Source: Tissierellia bacterium (GTDB lineage: Bacteria > Bacillota > Clostridia > Tissierellales > Tepidimicrobiaceae). Taken from it: a DNA stretch of 64,000 nucleotides. Below the pieces are notes generated by a model. That model saw nothing but the letters and a program-made list of their open reading frames with translations. It searched no databases and was not told the origin of the DNA. The first letter of the stretch is position 1; every line of letters begins with the position of its first letter. A program made the position numbers and the translations under genes. Shown here piece by piece: positions 8,368-17,013 of the stretch. The stretch is taken from assembly GCA_012735215.1 (NCBI GenBank), contig JAAYHX010000010.1:1-64000 (forward strand). Direction: 5' to 3'.

Positions 8368-9906
8368 GTGGGGGAGACAATACAGCAACTTAAGAATCAA
8401 TTAAATGAATATTGGCAAAGCATCGATAAGGGCAAAAAGAAGAAGATAATTATAATTGGAATTGTTACTATATTATCAATATTAATCTTAACTTTCTTAT
8501 TTACAAGGACTAATTACGAAACTCTATATAGCGATCTGTCTTTGGAAGATGTGGGAGAAATAACAGAACGATTAGATGAAATGGGTGTTAAGTGGAAAAC
8601 TCCAAAAGATAACCCTACTACAATACTAGTTCCCTCTGAATTAAAGGACAAGATCAAGATACAGATGGCTTCTGAAGGATTACCTAAAAATGGATATAGC
8701 TTCATGGATGCTTTTAATGAGAGTAGCTGGAGTATGACTGACTATGATAAGAAGGAAAGAATGAAATTCGCTTTACAAAGCGAATTAGCGTCAACAATCT
8801 CTCAAATTGATGGAATTAAAAATGCAACTGTGTACATAAATATTGATGATGATTCAGGCTTTGTTTTACAGGATGACAAAAATGAAACAACTGCTTCTGT
8901 TTTTATTGAGAAAAGTTCTAATAAATCCTTGGATCAACAGAAAATCACAGCAATTCAAAATCTTGTAGCCTCATCAGTCAATATGGATCCTGAGAATGTA
9001 GAAATTATAGATGATGAGGGTAACCATCTAACAGGAGATAGTAATGGATCTGACTTATTGTTAACAGATCAATTAGTAATAAAAAACAACTTAGAAAACA
9101 AGATAAATAATAGTATTAAGAGATTTTTGGAAAATGTATTTGGTATAGGAAATGTTGATGTAAGAGCAAGTGTTGCCATTAACTTTGACAGTGAAAAGAC
9201 AACATCAGTAGAATTTTCTCCTCCTGTAGAAGGAAGTGATGAAGGATTAATAAGGAGCATAGAAGAGGTTGAAGAACATGTAACAGGAGGTGCTGCTGAA
9301 GGTATTCCTGGAGAGTATGAAAATATACCAGATGATGTAATGACTGAAGGCAGCCAGGAAACATATAACAAAAGCAGCAGCATCATTAATTATGAGTTAA
9401 ATCAGATAAACCAAGAAATTTTGAAAGCTCCTGGACAAGTAGAGGATATAACTGTCGCAGTGTTAATTAACAGCAATGTTTTGGTTGATGGTGTACTTAC
9501 TCAAAACACAGAAAGGGATATAGAAAATCTTATCTTTGCTGCTACTGGTTTAAATACTAGGCAAGTAGAAGTAATGGCGGCAAACTTTGATTCAATAGAT
9601 AGGGATACTAGTACAGCAGGTTCAATATTAGAAAGAATAGGTGATAATTGGCCAGTGTGGTTAGCAGTATTAATTGGATTGGTATCTGCAGGAGGATTTA
9701 TTATATACAGAAGAAGGAAGAACAAAGAACTAGAACACATACATCATTTGCAGTATCAAGAGGATGATGAAAGCACTATTCGTGCAGAGGTAGAAGATTT
9801 AGATTTTGAACCAGGTGAATCTGAGATAAAAGAAAAAATAGATAAGTTTGTAGATAAAAATCCAGAAGCTGTTGCTCAACTGTTGAGAACATGGTTAAAC
9901 GAATAG
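8368..9906 (+). CDS. fliF: Flagellar MS-ring protein FliF (512 aa)
   Basis: Forms the membrane MS-ring platform. Two transmembrane segments bracket a large extracytoplasmic region: residues about 25-45 (IIIIGIVTILSILILTFLF) and about 428-447 (WLAVLIGLVSAGGFIIY). Conserved ring-building motifs follow the first segment: LYSDLSLEDVGEITERLDEM and GLPKNGYSFMD. The acidic C-terminal tail, ending ...AQLLRTWLNE, is the FliG-binding part. GTG 8368 is preceded by GAGGTG at 8357-8362. It sits between fliE and fliG as in other Firmicutes. Confidence 0.97.
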   Translation: MGETIQQLKNQLNEYWQSIDKGKKKKIIIIGIVTILSILILTFLFTRTNYETLYSDLSLEDVGEITERLDEMGVKWKTPKDNPTTILVPSELKDKIKIQMASEGLPKNGYSFMDAFNESSWSMTDYDKKERMKFALQSELASTISQIDGIKNATVYINIDDDSGFVLQDDKNETTASVFIEKSSNKSLDQQKITAIQNLVASSVNMDPENVEIIDDEGNHLTGDSNGSDLLLTDQLVIKNNLENKINNSIKRFLENVFGIGNVDVRASVAINFDSEKTTSVEFSPPVEGSDEGLIRSIEEVEEHVTGGAAEGIPGEYENIPDDVMTEGSQETYNKSSSIINYELNQINQEILKAPGQVEDITVAVLINSNVLVDGVLTQNTERDIENLIFAATGLNTRQVEVMAANFDSIDRDTSTAGSILERIGDNWPVWLAVLIGLVSAGGFIIYRRRKNKELEHIHHLQYQEDDESTIRAEVEDLDFEPGESEIKEKIDKFVDKNPEAVAQLLRTWLNE

Positions 9907-9918
9907 GAGCTGATAGAT

Positions 9919-10920
9919 ATGACAAGAAGGTTAAGCGGGAAAGAAAAAGCAGCCATATTCTTAATTGCTTTAGGGCCTGAAAAATCAGCAAATGTTTTTA
10001 AACATTTAAATGAAGATGAAATGGAAGAATTAACTTTACAAATAGCAAATATGAGAATGGTGTCCTCTGAAGAAAAGGATAAAATTCTAGAGGATTTTTA
10101 TCAGTTGGCCCTTGCTCAAGAGTATATCTCAGAGGGTGGAATTAATTACGCAAAAGAGGTTCTTGAAAGGGCATTAGGAGAAGAAAGAGCCATTGATATT
10201 ATTAATAGGTTAACTTCTTCCTTGCATGTAAGGCCTTTTGAATTTGTTAGAAGGGCAGATGCTAATCAATTATTAAACTATATACAGGATGAGCATCCAC
10301 AAACTATTGCCTTGATACTGTCCTACTTAAAACCAACTCAGTCTGCCCAAATACTTTCAAATTTAGATGAAAGTAAGCAGGCTGAAGTAACTAGGCGTAT
10401 AGCAATGATGGACAGAACTTCTCCAGATATTATAAAAGAGGTTGAAAAAATATTGGAAACTAAGTTCTCTGGACTATTAACTCAAGATTTCACTACTACT
10501 GGTGGGGTTCAAAATGTTGTTGACATATTAAACTCTGTAGACAGAGGTACAGAAAAGAATATTATGGATGAACTAGATAGAACTAATCCAGAATTAGGTG
10601 AAGAGATCAGAAAGAGAATGTTTGTATTTGAGGATATTGTTTCCCTTGACAATAGAAGTATTCAAAGGATTATTAGAGAAATTGATAATTCACAGTGGGC
10701 TATTGCATTAAAGGGTGCTAGTGAAGAAGTGAAAGAAGTTATATTTGCTAATATGAGTAAGCGACTTGTAGAGATGATAAAAGAAGATATTGACTTCATG
10801 GGTCCAGTCCGTGTTAGAGATATTGAAGAGGCACAACAAAGCATTGTAAATGTTATTAGAAAATTAGAGGAAGATGGAGAAATAATAACTCCTAGAGGAG
10901 GAGCTGAGGTAATTGTCTAA
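9919..10920 (+). CDS. fliG: Flagellar motor switch protein FliG (333 aa)
   Basis: Rotor protein that contacts the stator and sets rotation direction. The N-terminal domain starts LSGKEKAAIFLIALGPE. The middle domain contains EHPQTIALILSYLKPTQSA. The C-terminal torque helix includes FVFEDIVSLDNRSIQRIIRE and the conserved EDIDFMGPVRVRDIEEAQ. The ATG is preceded by AGGAGCTG. Its 3-prime end overlaps the fliH start by 8 bases, suggesting translational coupling. Confidence 0.98.
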   Translation: MTRRLSGKEKAAIFLIALGPEKSANVFKHLNEDEMEELTLQIANMRMVSSEEKDKILEDFYQLALAQEYISEGGINYAKEVLERALGEERAIDIINRLTSSLHVRPFEFVRRADANQLLNYIQDEHPQTIALILSYLKPTQSAQILSNLDESKQAEVTRRIAMMDRTSPDIIKEVEKILETKFSGLLTQDFTTTGGVQNVVDILNSVDRGTEKNIMDELDRTNPELGEEIRKRMFVFEDIVSLDNRSIQRIIREIDNSQWAIALKGASEEVKEVIFANMSKRLVEMIKEDIDFMGPVRVRDIEEAQQSIVNVIRKLEEDGEIITPRGGAEVIV

Positions 10921-11677
10921 TGTTATTAAGTCATTTAAGGTTGTCGTAGGGGAAGCTCCGACGGAAGAGGATATAGAATTAAAATCTGAGACTATCAGCA
11001 ATGAGGTTTTAAATGAAGCAAAAGAAAAATATAAAAAGATTATTCTTGAAGCTAATAAAAAAGCAGAGAGCATTATTGATTCAGCCCATAAGGAATATGA
11101 GGATCACTTAAATGAGGCTTATGAAAAGGCAAATTCAATATTTGAAGATAGTAAACAGAGAGGCTATAAAGAAGGATATAACTCAGGAGTAGATGAAGGT
11201 TTTAAAAAAGGATACACAGATGGATACGAAGAGGGAAAATCCGAAGCTCAAAAATTAATAGACGGAGCCTTAAAATTAAAAGAAGAATATATCAAAATGA
11301 GAAGTCAGTTGTTAGATGAAACTGAAGAAGACATTATAAACCTAGTAATTTCGATATATGAAAAGGTTATATATAAAAAAGTTGAAGAAGATAAGGAATT
11401 GATTATTTCCTTAGTACAAAATGGAATTAAGGACTTAGAGATTAAGGGCAAGCTTACAATTATAGTCTCTAAGGACGATTATGAGATCATACAAGAAAAC
11501 AAAAAGCTAATATTAGCAGAAGCCACATTAATAGATGAAGTTGAGATTAGAGTAGATAATGATATGAACAAGGGTGATTGTATCTTGGAAACATCTAAAG
11601 GAGATGTGGATATAAGTATTTCAAATCAATTAGAAGAAATAAAAGAGTTAATTATTTCTATCTTAAATAATGAGTGA
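10913..11677 (+). CDS. fliH: Flagellar export ATPase regulator FliH (254 aa)
   Basis: FliH anchors and restrains the export ATPase FliI. The protein is highly charged, with a long coiled coil (about residues 25-75) and then a glycine-spaced repeat typical of FliH: GYKEGYNSGVDEGFKKGY and TDGYEEGKSEA (about 84-105). The C-terminal half has the FliH/YscL fold. The likely start is TTG 10913, inside the fliG 3-prime end and reached by GAGGT just upstream. No ATG of similar quality is available. Function is assigned from the repeat plus position between fliG and fliI. Confidence 0.9.
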   Translation: MSNVIKSFKVVVGEAPTEEDIELKSETISNEVLNEAKEKYKKIILEANKKAESIIDSAHKEYEDHLNEAYEKANSIFEDSKQRGYKEGYNSGVDEGFKKGYTDGYEEGKSEAQKLIDGALKLKEEYIKMRSQLLDETEEDIINLVISIYEKVIYKKVEEDKELIISLVQNGIKDLEIKGKLTIIVSKDDYEIIQENKKLILAEATLIDEVEIRVDNDMNKGDCILETSKGDVDISISNQLEEIKELIISILNNE

Positions 11678-11683
11678 TGAGAT

Positions 11684-13012
11684 ATGGCAGAAAGAATAAA
11701 TGTGGGAAAATATATAGATAGTATAGAGGAAAAGAGATTCATAAAATTTATAGGGAACATTACAAAGGTAACTGGACTTACTATAGAGTCTAATGGTCCT
11801 ATGGCTTCTATTGGAGAGTTATGTTATATATACCCTCACAATAAAGCTCAACCAGTATTGGCTGAAGTAGTTGGATTTAAAGATGATAATATACTTTTAA
11901 TGCCCTTAGGGGATATGGAAGGTATAGCATCAGGAAGCAAGGTAATTGCTAGCGGAAAGTCTCTAAAGGTTCAAGTAGGAGAAGAATTAAAAGGTAGAAT
12001 ATTAGATGGCTTAGGCAATCCCATAGATGGGAAAGGGCCTGTTACTACAAAAAAGACCTATAATGTTTCAAACACGCCTCCTAATCCATTGGAAAGAAAA
12101 GTTATTGATGAACCTCTAACCCTAGGTATAAAGGCAATTGATGGCTTACTTACCTTTGGGAAAGGTCAAAGGATGGGGATATTTGCAGGAAGTGGAGTTG
12201 GGAAAAGTACCCTTATGGGAATGATTGCAAGAAGTAGCTCTGCCGATATAAATGTTATTGGGCTAATAGGAGAAAGAGGAAGAGAAGTAAGAGAGTTTAT
12301 TGAGAAGGATTTAAGAGAAGAAGGTCTTAAAAGGTCTGTTGTAGTTGTGGCTACATCAGACCAACCTGCATTAATCAGAGTCAAAGGTGCTATGGTTGCA
12401 ACGGCAATAGCTGAATATTTTAGAGATACAGGGAAAAATGTAATGTTGTTAATGGATTCTGTTACAAGGTTTGCTATGGCACAAAGAGAAATTGGACTTG
12501 CTATAGGTGAACCACCTGTAACAAGAGGGTTCACTCCTTCTGTATTCAGCGTATTGCCGAAATTATTAGAAAGAGCAGGAACTTCTTCTAAAGGAACTAT
12601 TACTGGATTATATACTGTTTTAGTAGATGGAGATGACATGAATGAGCCAATTACAGATACCGTAAGGGGAATCCTTGATGGACATATAGTATTATCTAGA
12701 AAATTGGCAAATCAAAACCATTATCCTGCTATAGATGTTTTAGCAAGCGTTAGTAGGGTAATGTCAAGTATAGTGAATGATGAACATTTGAATATGGCAA
12801 ATGTAATAAAGAATATGATGGCGGTGTATAAGGAATCAGAAGATCTGATCAACATTGGAGCTTATAAAAGGGGATCCAATAAGGAAATTGACAAGGCCAT
12901 AGATGTAAAGGATGACATAGATAGATTACTAAAACAGAGAGTACTTGAATCATATCCATTAGATGAAACCACTAAGCTTATGAGCCATATAATAAGCAAA
13001 CTCAACAGCTAG
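11684..13012 (+). CDS. fliI: Flagellum-specific export ATPase FliI (442 aa)
   Basis: Hexameric ATPase homologous to F1-beta that energises substrate delivery to the export gate. Walker A is GSGVGKST near residues 168-175. LIGERGREVREFI, MDSVTRFAMAQREIGLA and GEPPVTRGFTPSVFS are the standard family motifs. The ATG at 11684 follows fliH by six bases with a modest GATGAGA site, suggesting coupled translation. Length is normal. Confidence 0.98.
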   Translation: MAERINVGKYIDSIEEKRFIKFIGNITKVTGLTIESNGPMASIGELCYIYPHNKAQPVLAEVVGFKDDNILLMPLGDMEGIASGSKVIASGKSLKVQVGEELKGRILDGLGNPIDGKGPVTTKKTYNVSNTPPNPLERKVIDEPLTLGIKAIDGLLTFGKGQRMGIFAGSGVGKSTLMGMIARSSSADINVIGLIGERGREVREFIEKDLREEGLKRSVVVVATSDQPALIRVKGAMVATAIAEYFRDTGKNVMLLMDSVTRFAMAQREIGLAIGEPPVTRGFTPSVFSVLPKLLERAGTSSKGTITGLYTVLVDGDDMNEPITDTVRGILDGHIVLSRKLANQNHYPAIDVLASVSRVMSSIVNDEHLNMANVIKNMMAVYKESEDLINIGAYKRGSNKEIDKAIDVKDDIDRLLKQRVLESYPLDETTKLMSHIISKLNS

Positions 13013-13029
13013 TATTGGGAGGATTGCAG

Positions 13030-13467
13030 ATGACCAAATTTAATTTCAAGTTGGAAAGAGTATTAAATTACAAAAAGACAGTTGAGGATTATAAGAAGAA
13101 TAAGTTTGGTTTAGTTCAACAGAAGCTTAATAGAGAAGAAGCTATTCTCAATGATTTTAATGTATGTAAGGAATCAGTATTAAATGAGAAAAGCAATTCA
13201 AACTTGATGAAGGTAGGGCATTTAGCTTTATACAATACCTATATTAATGATTTGAATTTAAAGATTCAAATGCAGGAACAGAAGGTTAAGGAAGCTGAAG
13301 TTGAGCTGGAAAAAGCCAAGGAAGAAATGATCCATGCGGTTAAAGAAAAGAAGATATTTGAGAAGTTAAAGGAAAATGAGTTTGAAAAATTTACCTATGA
13401 ATTAAAAAAAGAAGAAGAAAAACTGAATGATACCATAGTTAGCTTTAAAGCTACAACCCAGCAGTAG
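13030..13467 (+). CDS. fliJ: Flagellar export chaperone FliJ (145 aa)
   Basis: Small coiled-coil protein of the export apparatus that resembles the gamma stalk of ATP synthase. It starts FNFKLERVLNYKKTVEDYKK, the common FliJ N-terminus, and is almost entirely helical and charged, with many Glu/Lys heptads. I choose ATG 13030, with GGGAGG at 13017-13022. The frame is open up to a TTG at 13015, but that would put the ribosome binding site inside the gene. Position after fliI supports the call. Confidence 0.88.
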   Translation: MTKFNFKLERVLNYKKTVEDYKKNKFGLVQQKLNREEAILNDFNVCKESVLNEKSNSNLMKVGHLALYNTYINDLNLKIQMQEQKVKEAEVELEKAKEEMIHAVKEKKIFEKLKENEFEKFTYELKKEEEKLNDTIVSFKATTQQ

Positions 13468-13477
13468 GGGGGAGAAA

Positions 13478-14710
13478 ATGGAGAATACATCGAATGTGAA
13501 AGAAAAAAAGACAAGCAAATTTAAAATAGTCATCGTAGTCATTGTGGTTTTGGTATTTTTAGCTGGGATGACTTTTGCATATTTTAAGATTCCCTCACTT
13601 AATAGCAAAATAAATAGTCTTATAGGACGGCTACCATGGATTTCATCTAGAGGTAATCAAAGTTCATTACCAGAAGGTGTAACCAGTGAAAAATTAGATG
13701 ATTTGGCAGACTATTATCTATCTATAGATATGGAGGAAGCTGCTGATAAGCTGTATCTTATAAAAAAAGATGATGAAATGTTATACAGCAGTCTAATTAG
13801 ATTGATGAACAAAAAATCTGCCACAAAAACTGGTGAATTAATTAAATTGGTGAGAAACTTAGAAGGCAGAGATGATTTATTAGTAGCTTTACATGATGAG
13901 TTGACTAAGGAAAAGCAAAGCAAGTTAAACGAAGAAGTAAGTAAACTAGAAGGCCAAGATTTATCAATCACATTGAGGCAGATAGAAGTCCTATTAAGTT
14001 CTGATAATAAGCATAGGGAAGAATTAGCTGACATATTCAATAAAATGGATGAGAATATATTAGCTAACATCATGTATTACCTAGATGAAGAGTTTCAAGA
14101 GCAAATTTACAGTTTGCTTCCTGAAAGTAAGCGATCTAACTTGGAAAGCCAGGTCTTATCTGTAAGCAGCAAAAAATTACAGCTAAAAGATTTGGCTAGT
14201 TTATATGAATCAAAACCTATAGCGGCGGCAATTAAGGAAATAGGAAATACTGAGCTTTATTCCTTGGAAGAGTTAGGTGTCATATATTCAAATATGTCAA
14301 TCCTAAAATCAGCAGAAATTCTATCAAATATTAAGGATGATGACTTCATAAAAGATGTACTTGCTTCTATTAGAAGGGAAGATAGTTTAAACAACCAAGA
14401 ATCCACTGCAAACAAAATAACAGAAGCAATAGAATTTTTAAAAGAGTATAATCAGAAAATAAATGAATTAGCTAAAGTTTATGAGCAGATGAGCCCAGAT
14501 AAAGTTGCTCTTATAACTGAAAAGATGATTAACAATAACAATACTGTTACAGCTCTTCAATGGGATTCAGAACCTGTATTTGAAGTAACTGATGCTGTTA
14601 TTATAACTGATGTATTATCAAAATTAAAAGACAAAACCATTTCAAGGATTATTAATTCAATGTCTACAGACAATGCTCATAAGCTAACTCAAATGTTAGC
14701 TAAGCCATAA
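13478..14710 (+). CDS. Large MotE/YlxF-like membrane protein between fliJ and fliK (410 aa)
   Basis: Occupies the slot of ylxF (MotE-like, MgtE intracellular N-terminal domain family) in Firmicutes flagellar operons. One transmembrane helix lies at about residues 16-36 (IVIVVIVVLVFLAGMTFAYF). The rest is a long helical region with repeated LADIFNKMDENILANIM-like, LASLYESKPIAAAIKEIG-like and LAKVYEQMSPDKVALITEKM-like units, which look like tandem MgtE_N-type repeats. Usual YlxF proteins are about half this size, so the protein seems expanded. It may act as a chaperone or stator-linked factor, but that is inference. GGGGGGAG precedes the ATG. Confidence 0.6.
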   Translation: MENTSNVKEKKTSKFKIVIVVIVVLVFLAGMTFAYFKIPSLNSKINSLIGRLPWISSRGNQSSLPEGVTSEKLDDLADYYLSIDMEEAADKLYLIKKDDEMLYSSLIRLMNKKSATKTGELIKLVRNLEGRDDLLVALHDELTKEKQSKLNEEVSKLEGQDLSITLRQIEVLLSSDNKHREELADIFNKMDENILANIMYYLDEEFQEQIYSLLPESKRSNLESQVLSVSSKKLQLKDLASLYESKPIAAAIKEIGNTELYSLEELGVIYSNMSILKSAEILSNIKDDDFIKDVLASIRREDSLNNQESTANKITEAIEFLKEYNQKINELAKVYEQMSPDKVALITEKMINNNNTVTALQWDSEPVFEVTDAVIITDVLSKLKDKTISRIINSMSTDNAHKLTQMLAKP

Positions 14711-14745
14711 AAACAATATATAAATATATGAAAGGAGGTGAGGGT

Positions 14746-16044
14746 GTGTTAAAAACAGAAGTAATGAATAATGTAAAACCAGCTATGGATAAGGTTGCTA
14801 ACAAAAAAGGCAAAGTATCCAATGCTAATAGTAGTAATGACTTTGCCAGCACATTTGAAAAACTGAAAAGCAAATTAGATCAAAACGCCAGCGTGAATGC
14901 AAAGGATTCAACCCGTAATGATTGCAATATTTCGAAGAACAAAAACTCAGATAGTAAGGATAAGATTAAAGACAGAGTTGCAGAGGATATAGGGGAAGCT
15001 TTAGGCATATTGAATTCAATTAGCCAGATGATCATAACCCTTAAAGAATCAACAGCAAAATTTACAGTAGAAGATCTAGAATCTTTCCATGCAAAATTAA
15101 ATGGATTATTAGATCTAGTTTCAAATTCCCTATCCAAAGAACAGCAGTATTCCTTAGGAGAAAATGAGTTAAATAGGATAAAAGAATTAGTTGCTTTTAT
15201 GATGGCAAGTATTGATGAATTAGAAACTACTAGTGGAGAGGGACTATTAGACTCAAGGTTTCAAGTTGCTCTTAATCAGCTAGAAAATAAAATTACTCAA
15301 TACATTAGCAGTTTGGATATGCACCAGATTGTAGTTGATGAATCAGATATTAATGAGCATAATACAGCTAATATATTAAAGAGTGCAGGTAATCATTTAG
15401 GCCAAGATTTACAGCTAGTAAATAATGGACTAGTAACAGAAAAACAGCTAGAAGATAAAGATAAACAGCAGGTAGATAACAAGTTTGCTATGAATAATAA
15501 TCTTGTAAACATTGAATCCATAACTAGCAACCAAGTCATAGAAGCCAATGAATATGGACAAGCATCAACACAAGAGCTATACAGCTCTAGTTCTGATAGC
15601 CAAGTTTCAAAGGATGATATACTAGGTCAGATAGTTGACAAGTTGAGATTGAATTTAGATGACAATAAGCAGGAAATAGAGATTAAACTGAAACCTGATG
15701 TTTTAGGAAAGCTTATGTTAAAGATGGAGCTAAGGGATGGAGTGCTGACTGCTAAGATGCTTGTAGATAATATAAGGACTAAAGAGTTAATTGAATCAAA
15801 CCTATTGCAATTAAAAGAACAGATAGAAGACAATGGGCTAGACATAAAAACTTTTGAAGTACATGTGGGTACCAATGAAGATTTTGAAAAACAACAAAAT
15901 CATAACTTCAATTTCAAATCTAGACCTAATAAAAAATTGAAGATTAGAGATAGCATAATAGAAGGAACCCAAATGTATGACGAAGGTTTAGTCCAAGGTA
16001 GTGTTATTAACTACCATGAAGGCAAGCTGAATCTATTTGCTTAG
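14746..16044 (+). CDS. fliK: Flagellar hook-length control protein FliK (432 aa)
   Basis: FliK is exported during hook growth and switches export specificity through FlhB. The N-terminal two thirds is low-complexity, rich in N, S, D and K, as expected for the unfolded ruler part. The C-terminal hook-length domain (about 305-385) contains [20 protein letters not shown] and [20 protein letters not shown], the conserved Flg_hook motif. I choose GTG 14746 because GGAGGTGA at 14733-14740 is well placed; the upstream ATG 14728 would put that site inside the gene. Confidence 0.9.
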   Translation: MLKTEVMNNVKPAMDKVANKKGKVSNANSSNDFASTFEKLKSKLDQNASVNAKDSTRNDCNISKNKNSDSKDKIKDRVAEDIGEALGILNSISQMIITLKESTAKFTVEDLESFHAKLNGLLDLVSNSLSKEQQYSLGENELNRIKELVAFMMASIDELETTSGEGLLDSRFQVALNQLENKITQYISSLDMHQIVVDESDINEHNTANILKSAGNHLGQDLQLVNNGLVTEKQLEDKDKQQVDNKFAMNNNLVNIESITSNQVIEANEYGQASTQELYSSSSDSQVSKDDILGQIVDKLRLNLDDNKQEIEIKLKPDVLGKLMLKMELRDGVLTAKMLVDNIRTKELIESNLLQLKEQIEDNGLDIKTFEVHVGTNEDFEKQQNHNFNFKSRPNKKLKIRDSIIEGTQMYDEGLVQGSVINYHEGKLNLFA

Positions 16045-16055
16045 GAGGTGAAAAG

Positions 16056-16508
16056 ATGGGAGTAAATGGAGTTGATACTTCTTCAAATGTATACTGGATA
16101 GATAAGATGGATGATAATAAAAACTCAGCAGATAGCAAGTCAAGTCCCTTAGATAAGGATGCTTTTTTAAAGCTGTTGGTAACTCAATTACAATACCAAG
16201 ATCCTTTAAGCCCTATGGAAGATACTGAGTTTATTGCCCAGTTAGCCCAGTTTAGTTCTCTAGAACAGGTACAGAATCTAAATGAAAACATTAAAACTAT
16301 AGGTGTAGAAATGCTAGATTCAATAGAGACCTTAAAGTTAGGATTATCAGTGATTAATGATAATATTGTTGCAATTGCAGAAGAAATATTGGATAAGCTT
16401 AATGATCTAAACCAAAAGCTATCTGATGAGATCAAATCCAATATAAGTGATATAGAGGAATTGACAAGTTTGAAAAAGGCAGCTGAGCAATATATACAAG
16501 CAGACTAG
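16056..16508 (+). CDS. flgD: Flagellar hook capping protein FlgD (150 aa)
   Basis: Scaffold cap needed for hook polymerisation. The defining N-terminal motif is present: [20 protein letters not shown] followed by [18 protein letters not shown] (about residues 33-72). It lacks the C-terminal Ig-like and tudor-like domains of the longer Gram-negative FlgD, as in the short Bacillus form. AGGAGGTGA precedes ATG 16056. Confidence 0.95.
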   Translation: MGVNGVDTSSNVYWIDKMDDNKNSADSKSSPLDKDAFLKLLVTQLQYQDPLSPMEDTEFIAQLAQFSSLEQVQNLNENIKTIGVEMLDSIETLKLGLSVINDNIVAIAEEILDKLNDLNQKLSDEIKSNISDIEELTSLKKAAEQYIQAD

Positions 16509-16549
16509 CATGTAAATTCCTACCAAGCTTAATTTATGGAGATGATATC

Positions 16550-16933
16550 ATGAATGAAATTAATATTAGGCGTTTGGAAAGTAGATTGATTAATACTACT
16601 CAAATTGATAGAGAAAAATCCAACAAAATAGGTGGCAAAGATTTTAGACAGGTTTTGGAAAGTGTTTACAGAAATAATCAAAACATATTATTTTCCAAAC
16701 ATGCTTTAGAGAGAATGGATAGTAGAAATATGGAACTAACCAGTGAAGAGTTGAATAAACTAGAAGCTGCTTTTGATAAAGCAGAGGATAAGGGAGTTAA
16801 GGATGCTTTAATTTTGATGGGAGATAAAGCTTTTATCGCTAGCATAAAAAACAAGACTATTATAACCACATTAAATAAAGATCAATTAAAAGATAATGTT
16901 TTTACAAATATAGATGGAGCAGTTATTATATAA
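16550..16933 (+). CDS. Flagellar operon protein, TIGR02530-type (127 aa)
   Basis: A small protein conserved between flgD and flgE in Firmicutes flagellar operons and known as the TIGR02530 (flg_new) family. The diagnostic segment is FSKHALERMDSRNMELTSEE near residues 45-64, followed by DKAEDKGVKDALILMGDKAF. There is no signal peptide or membrane helix. Function is unknown, and a role in hook export or assembly is only suggested by position. GGAGATG precedes the ATG. Confidence 0.85.
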   Translation: MNEINIRRLESRLINTTQIDREKSNKIGGKDFRQVLESVYRNNQNILFSKHALERMDSRNMELTSEELNKLEAAFDKAEDKGVKDALILMGDKAFIASIKNKTIITTLNKDQLKDNVFTNIDGAVII

Positions 16934-16953
16934 CCGGACCTTTTCAGGGGGTT

Positions 16954-17013
16954 ATGCATATCCGATTGACAGAGGGTATGCGCTGCTCACAAATGAGGAG
17001 GTATGCTTTATGA
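16954..17013 (+). CDS. Putative 19-residue leader peptide overlapping the flgE start
   Basis: An ATG at 16954 opens 19 codons (MHIRLTEGMRCSQMRRYAL) whose TGA stop overlaps the flgE ATG in an ATGA arrangement. AGGGGG at 16946-16951 could serve as a ribosome binding site, but the spacing is only two bases. The reading frame crosses both arms of the hairpin described at 16956, so ribosomes translating it would disturb that structure. It may be a coupling or leader peptide, or chance. Confidence 0.25.
   Translation: MHIRLTEGMRCSQMRRYAL
16956..17006 (+). promoter_or_regulatory. Alternative hairpin element in front of flgE
   Basis: GCATATCC at 16956-16963 can pair with GGGTATGC at 16974-16981 (8 bp, one G-U, 10-base loop). 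It can alternatively pair with GGTATGC at 17000-17006, which adjoins the flgE ribosome binding site GAGGAGG at 16995-17001. The GGTATGC copy is duplicated on purpose-like spacing, and the whole stretch is markedly more GC-rich than its surroundings. Formation of one hairpin would exclude the other, suggesting translational control of hook protein. It matches no riboswitch class I can name. Confidence 0.4.

Noticed and set aside
9069-9386. Minus-strand open frames within fliF
   Set aside because: Opposite to a conserved gene, low-complexity Leu/Ser-rich composition and no ribosome binding site.
16958-16968. SigD-type -10 (CCGAT) before flgE
   Set aside because: No TAAA -35 at the proper distance upstream; the CCGAT match is partial.
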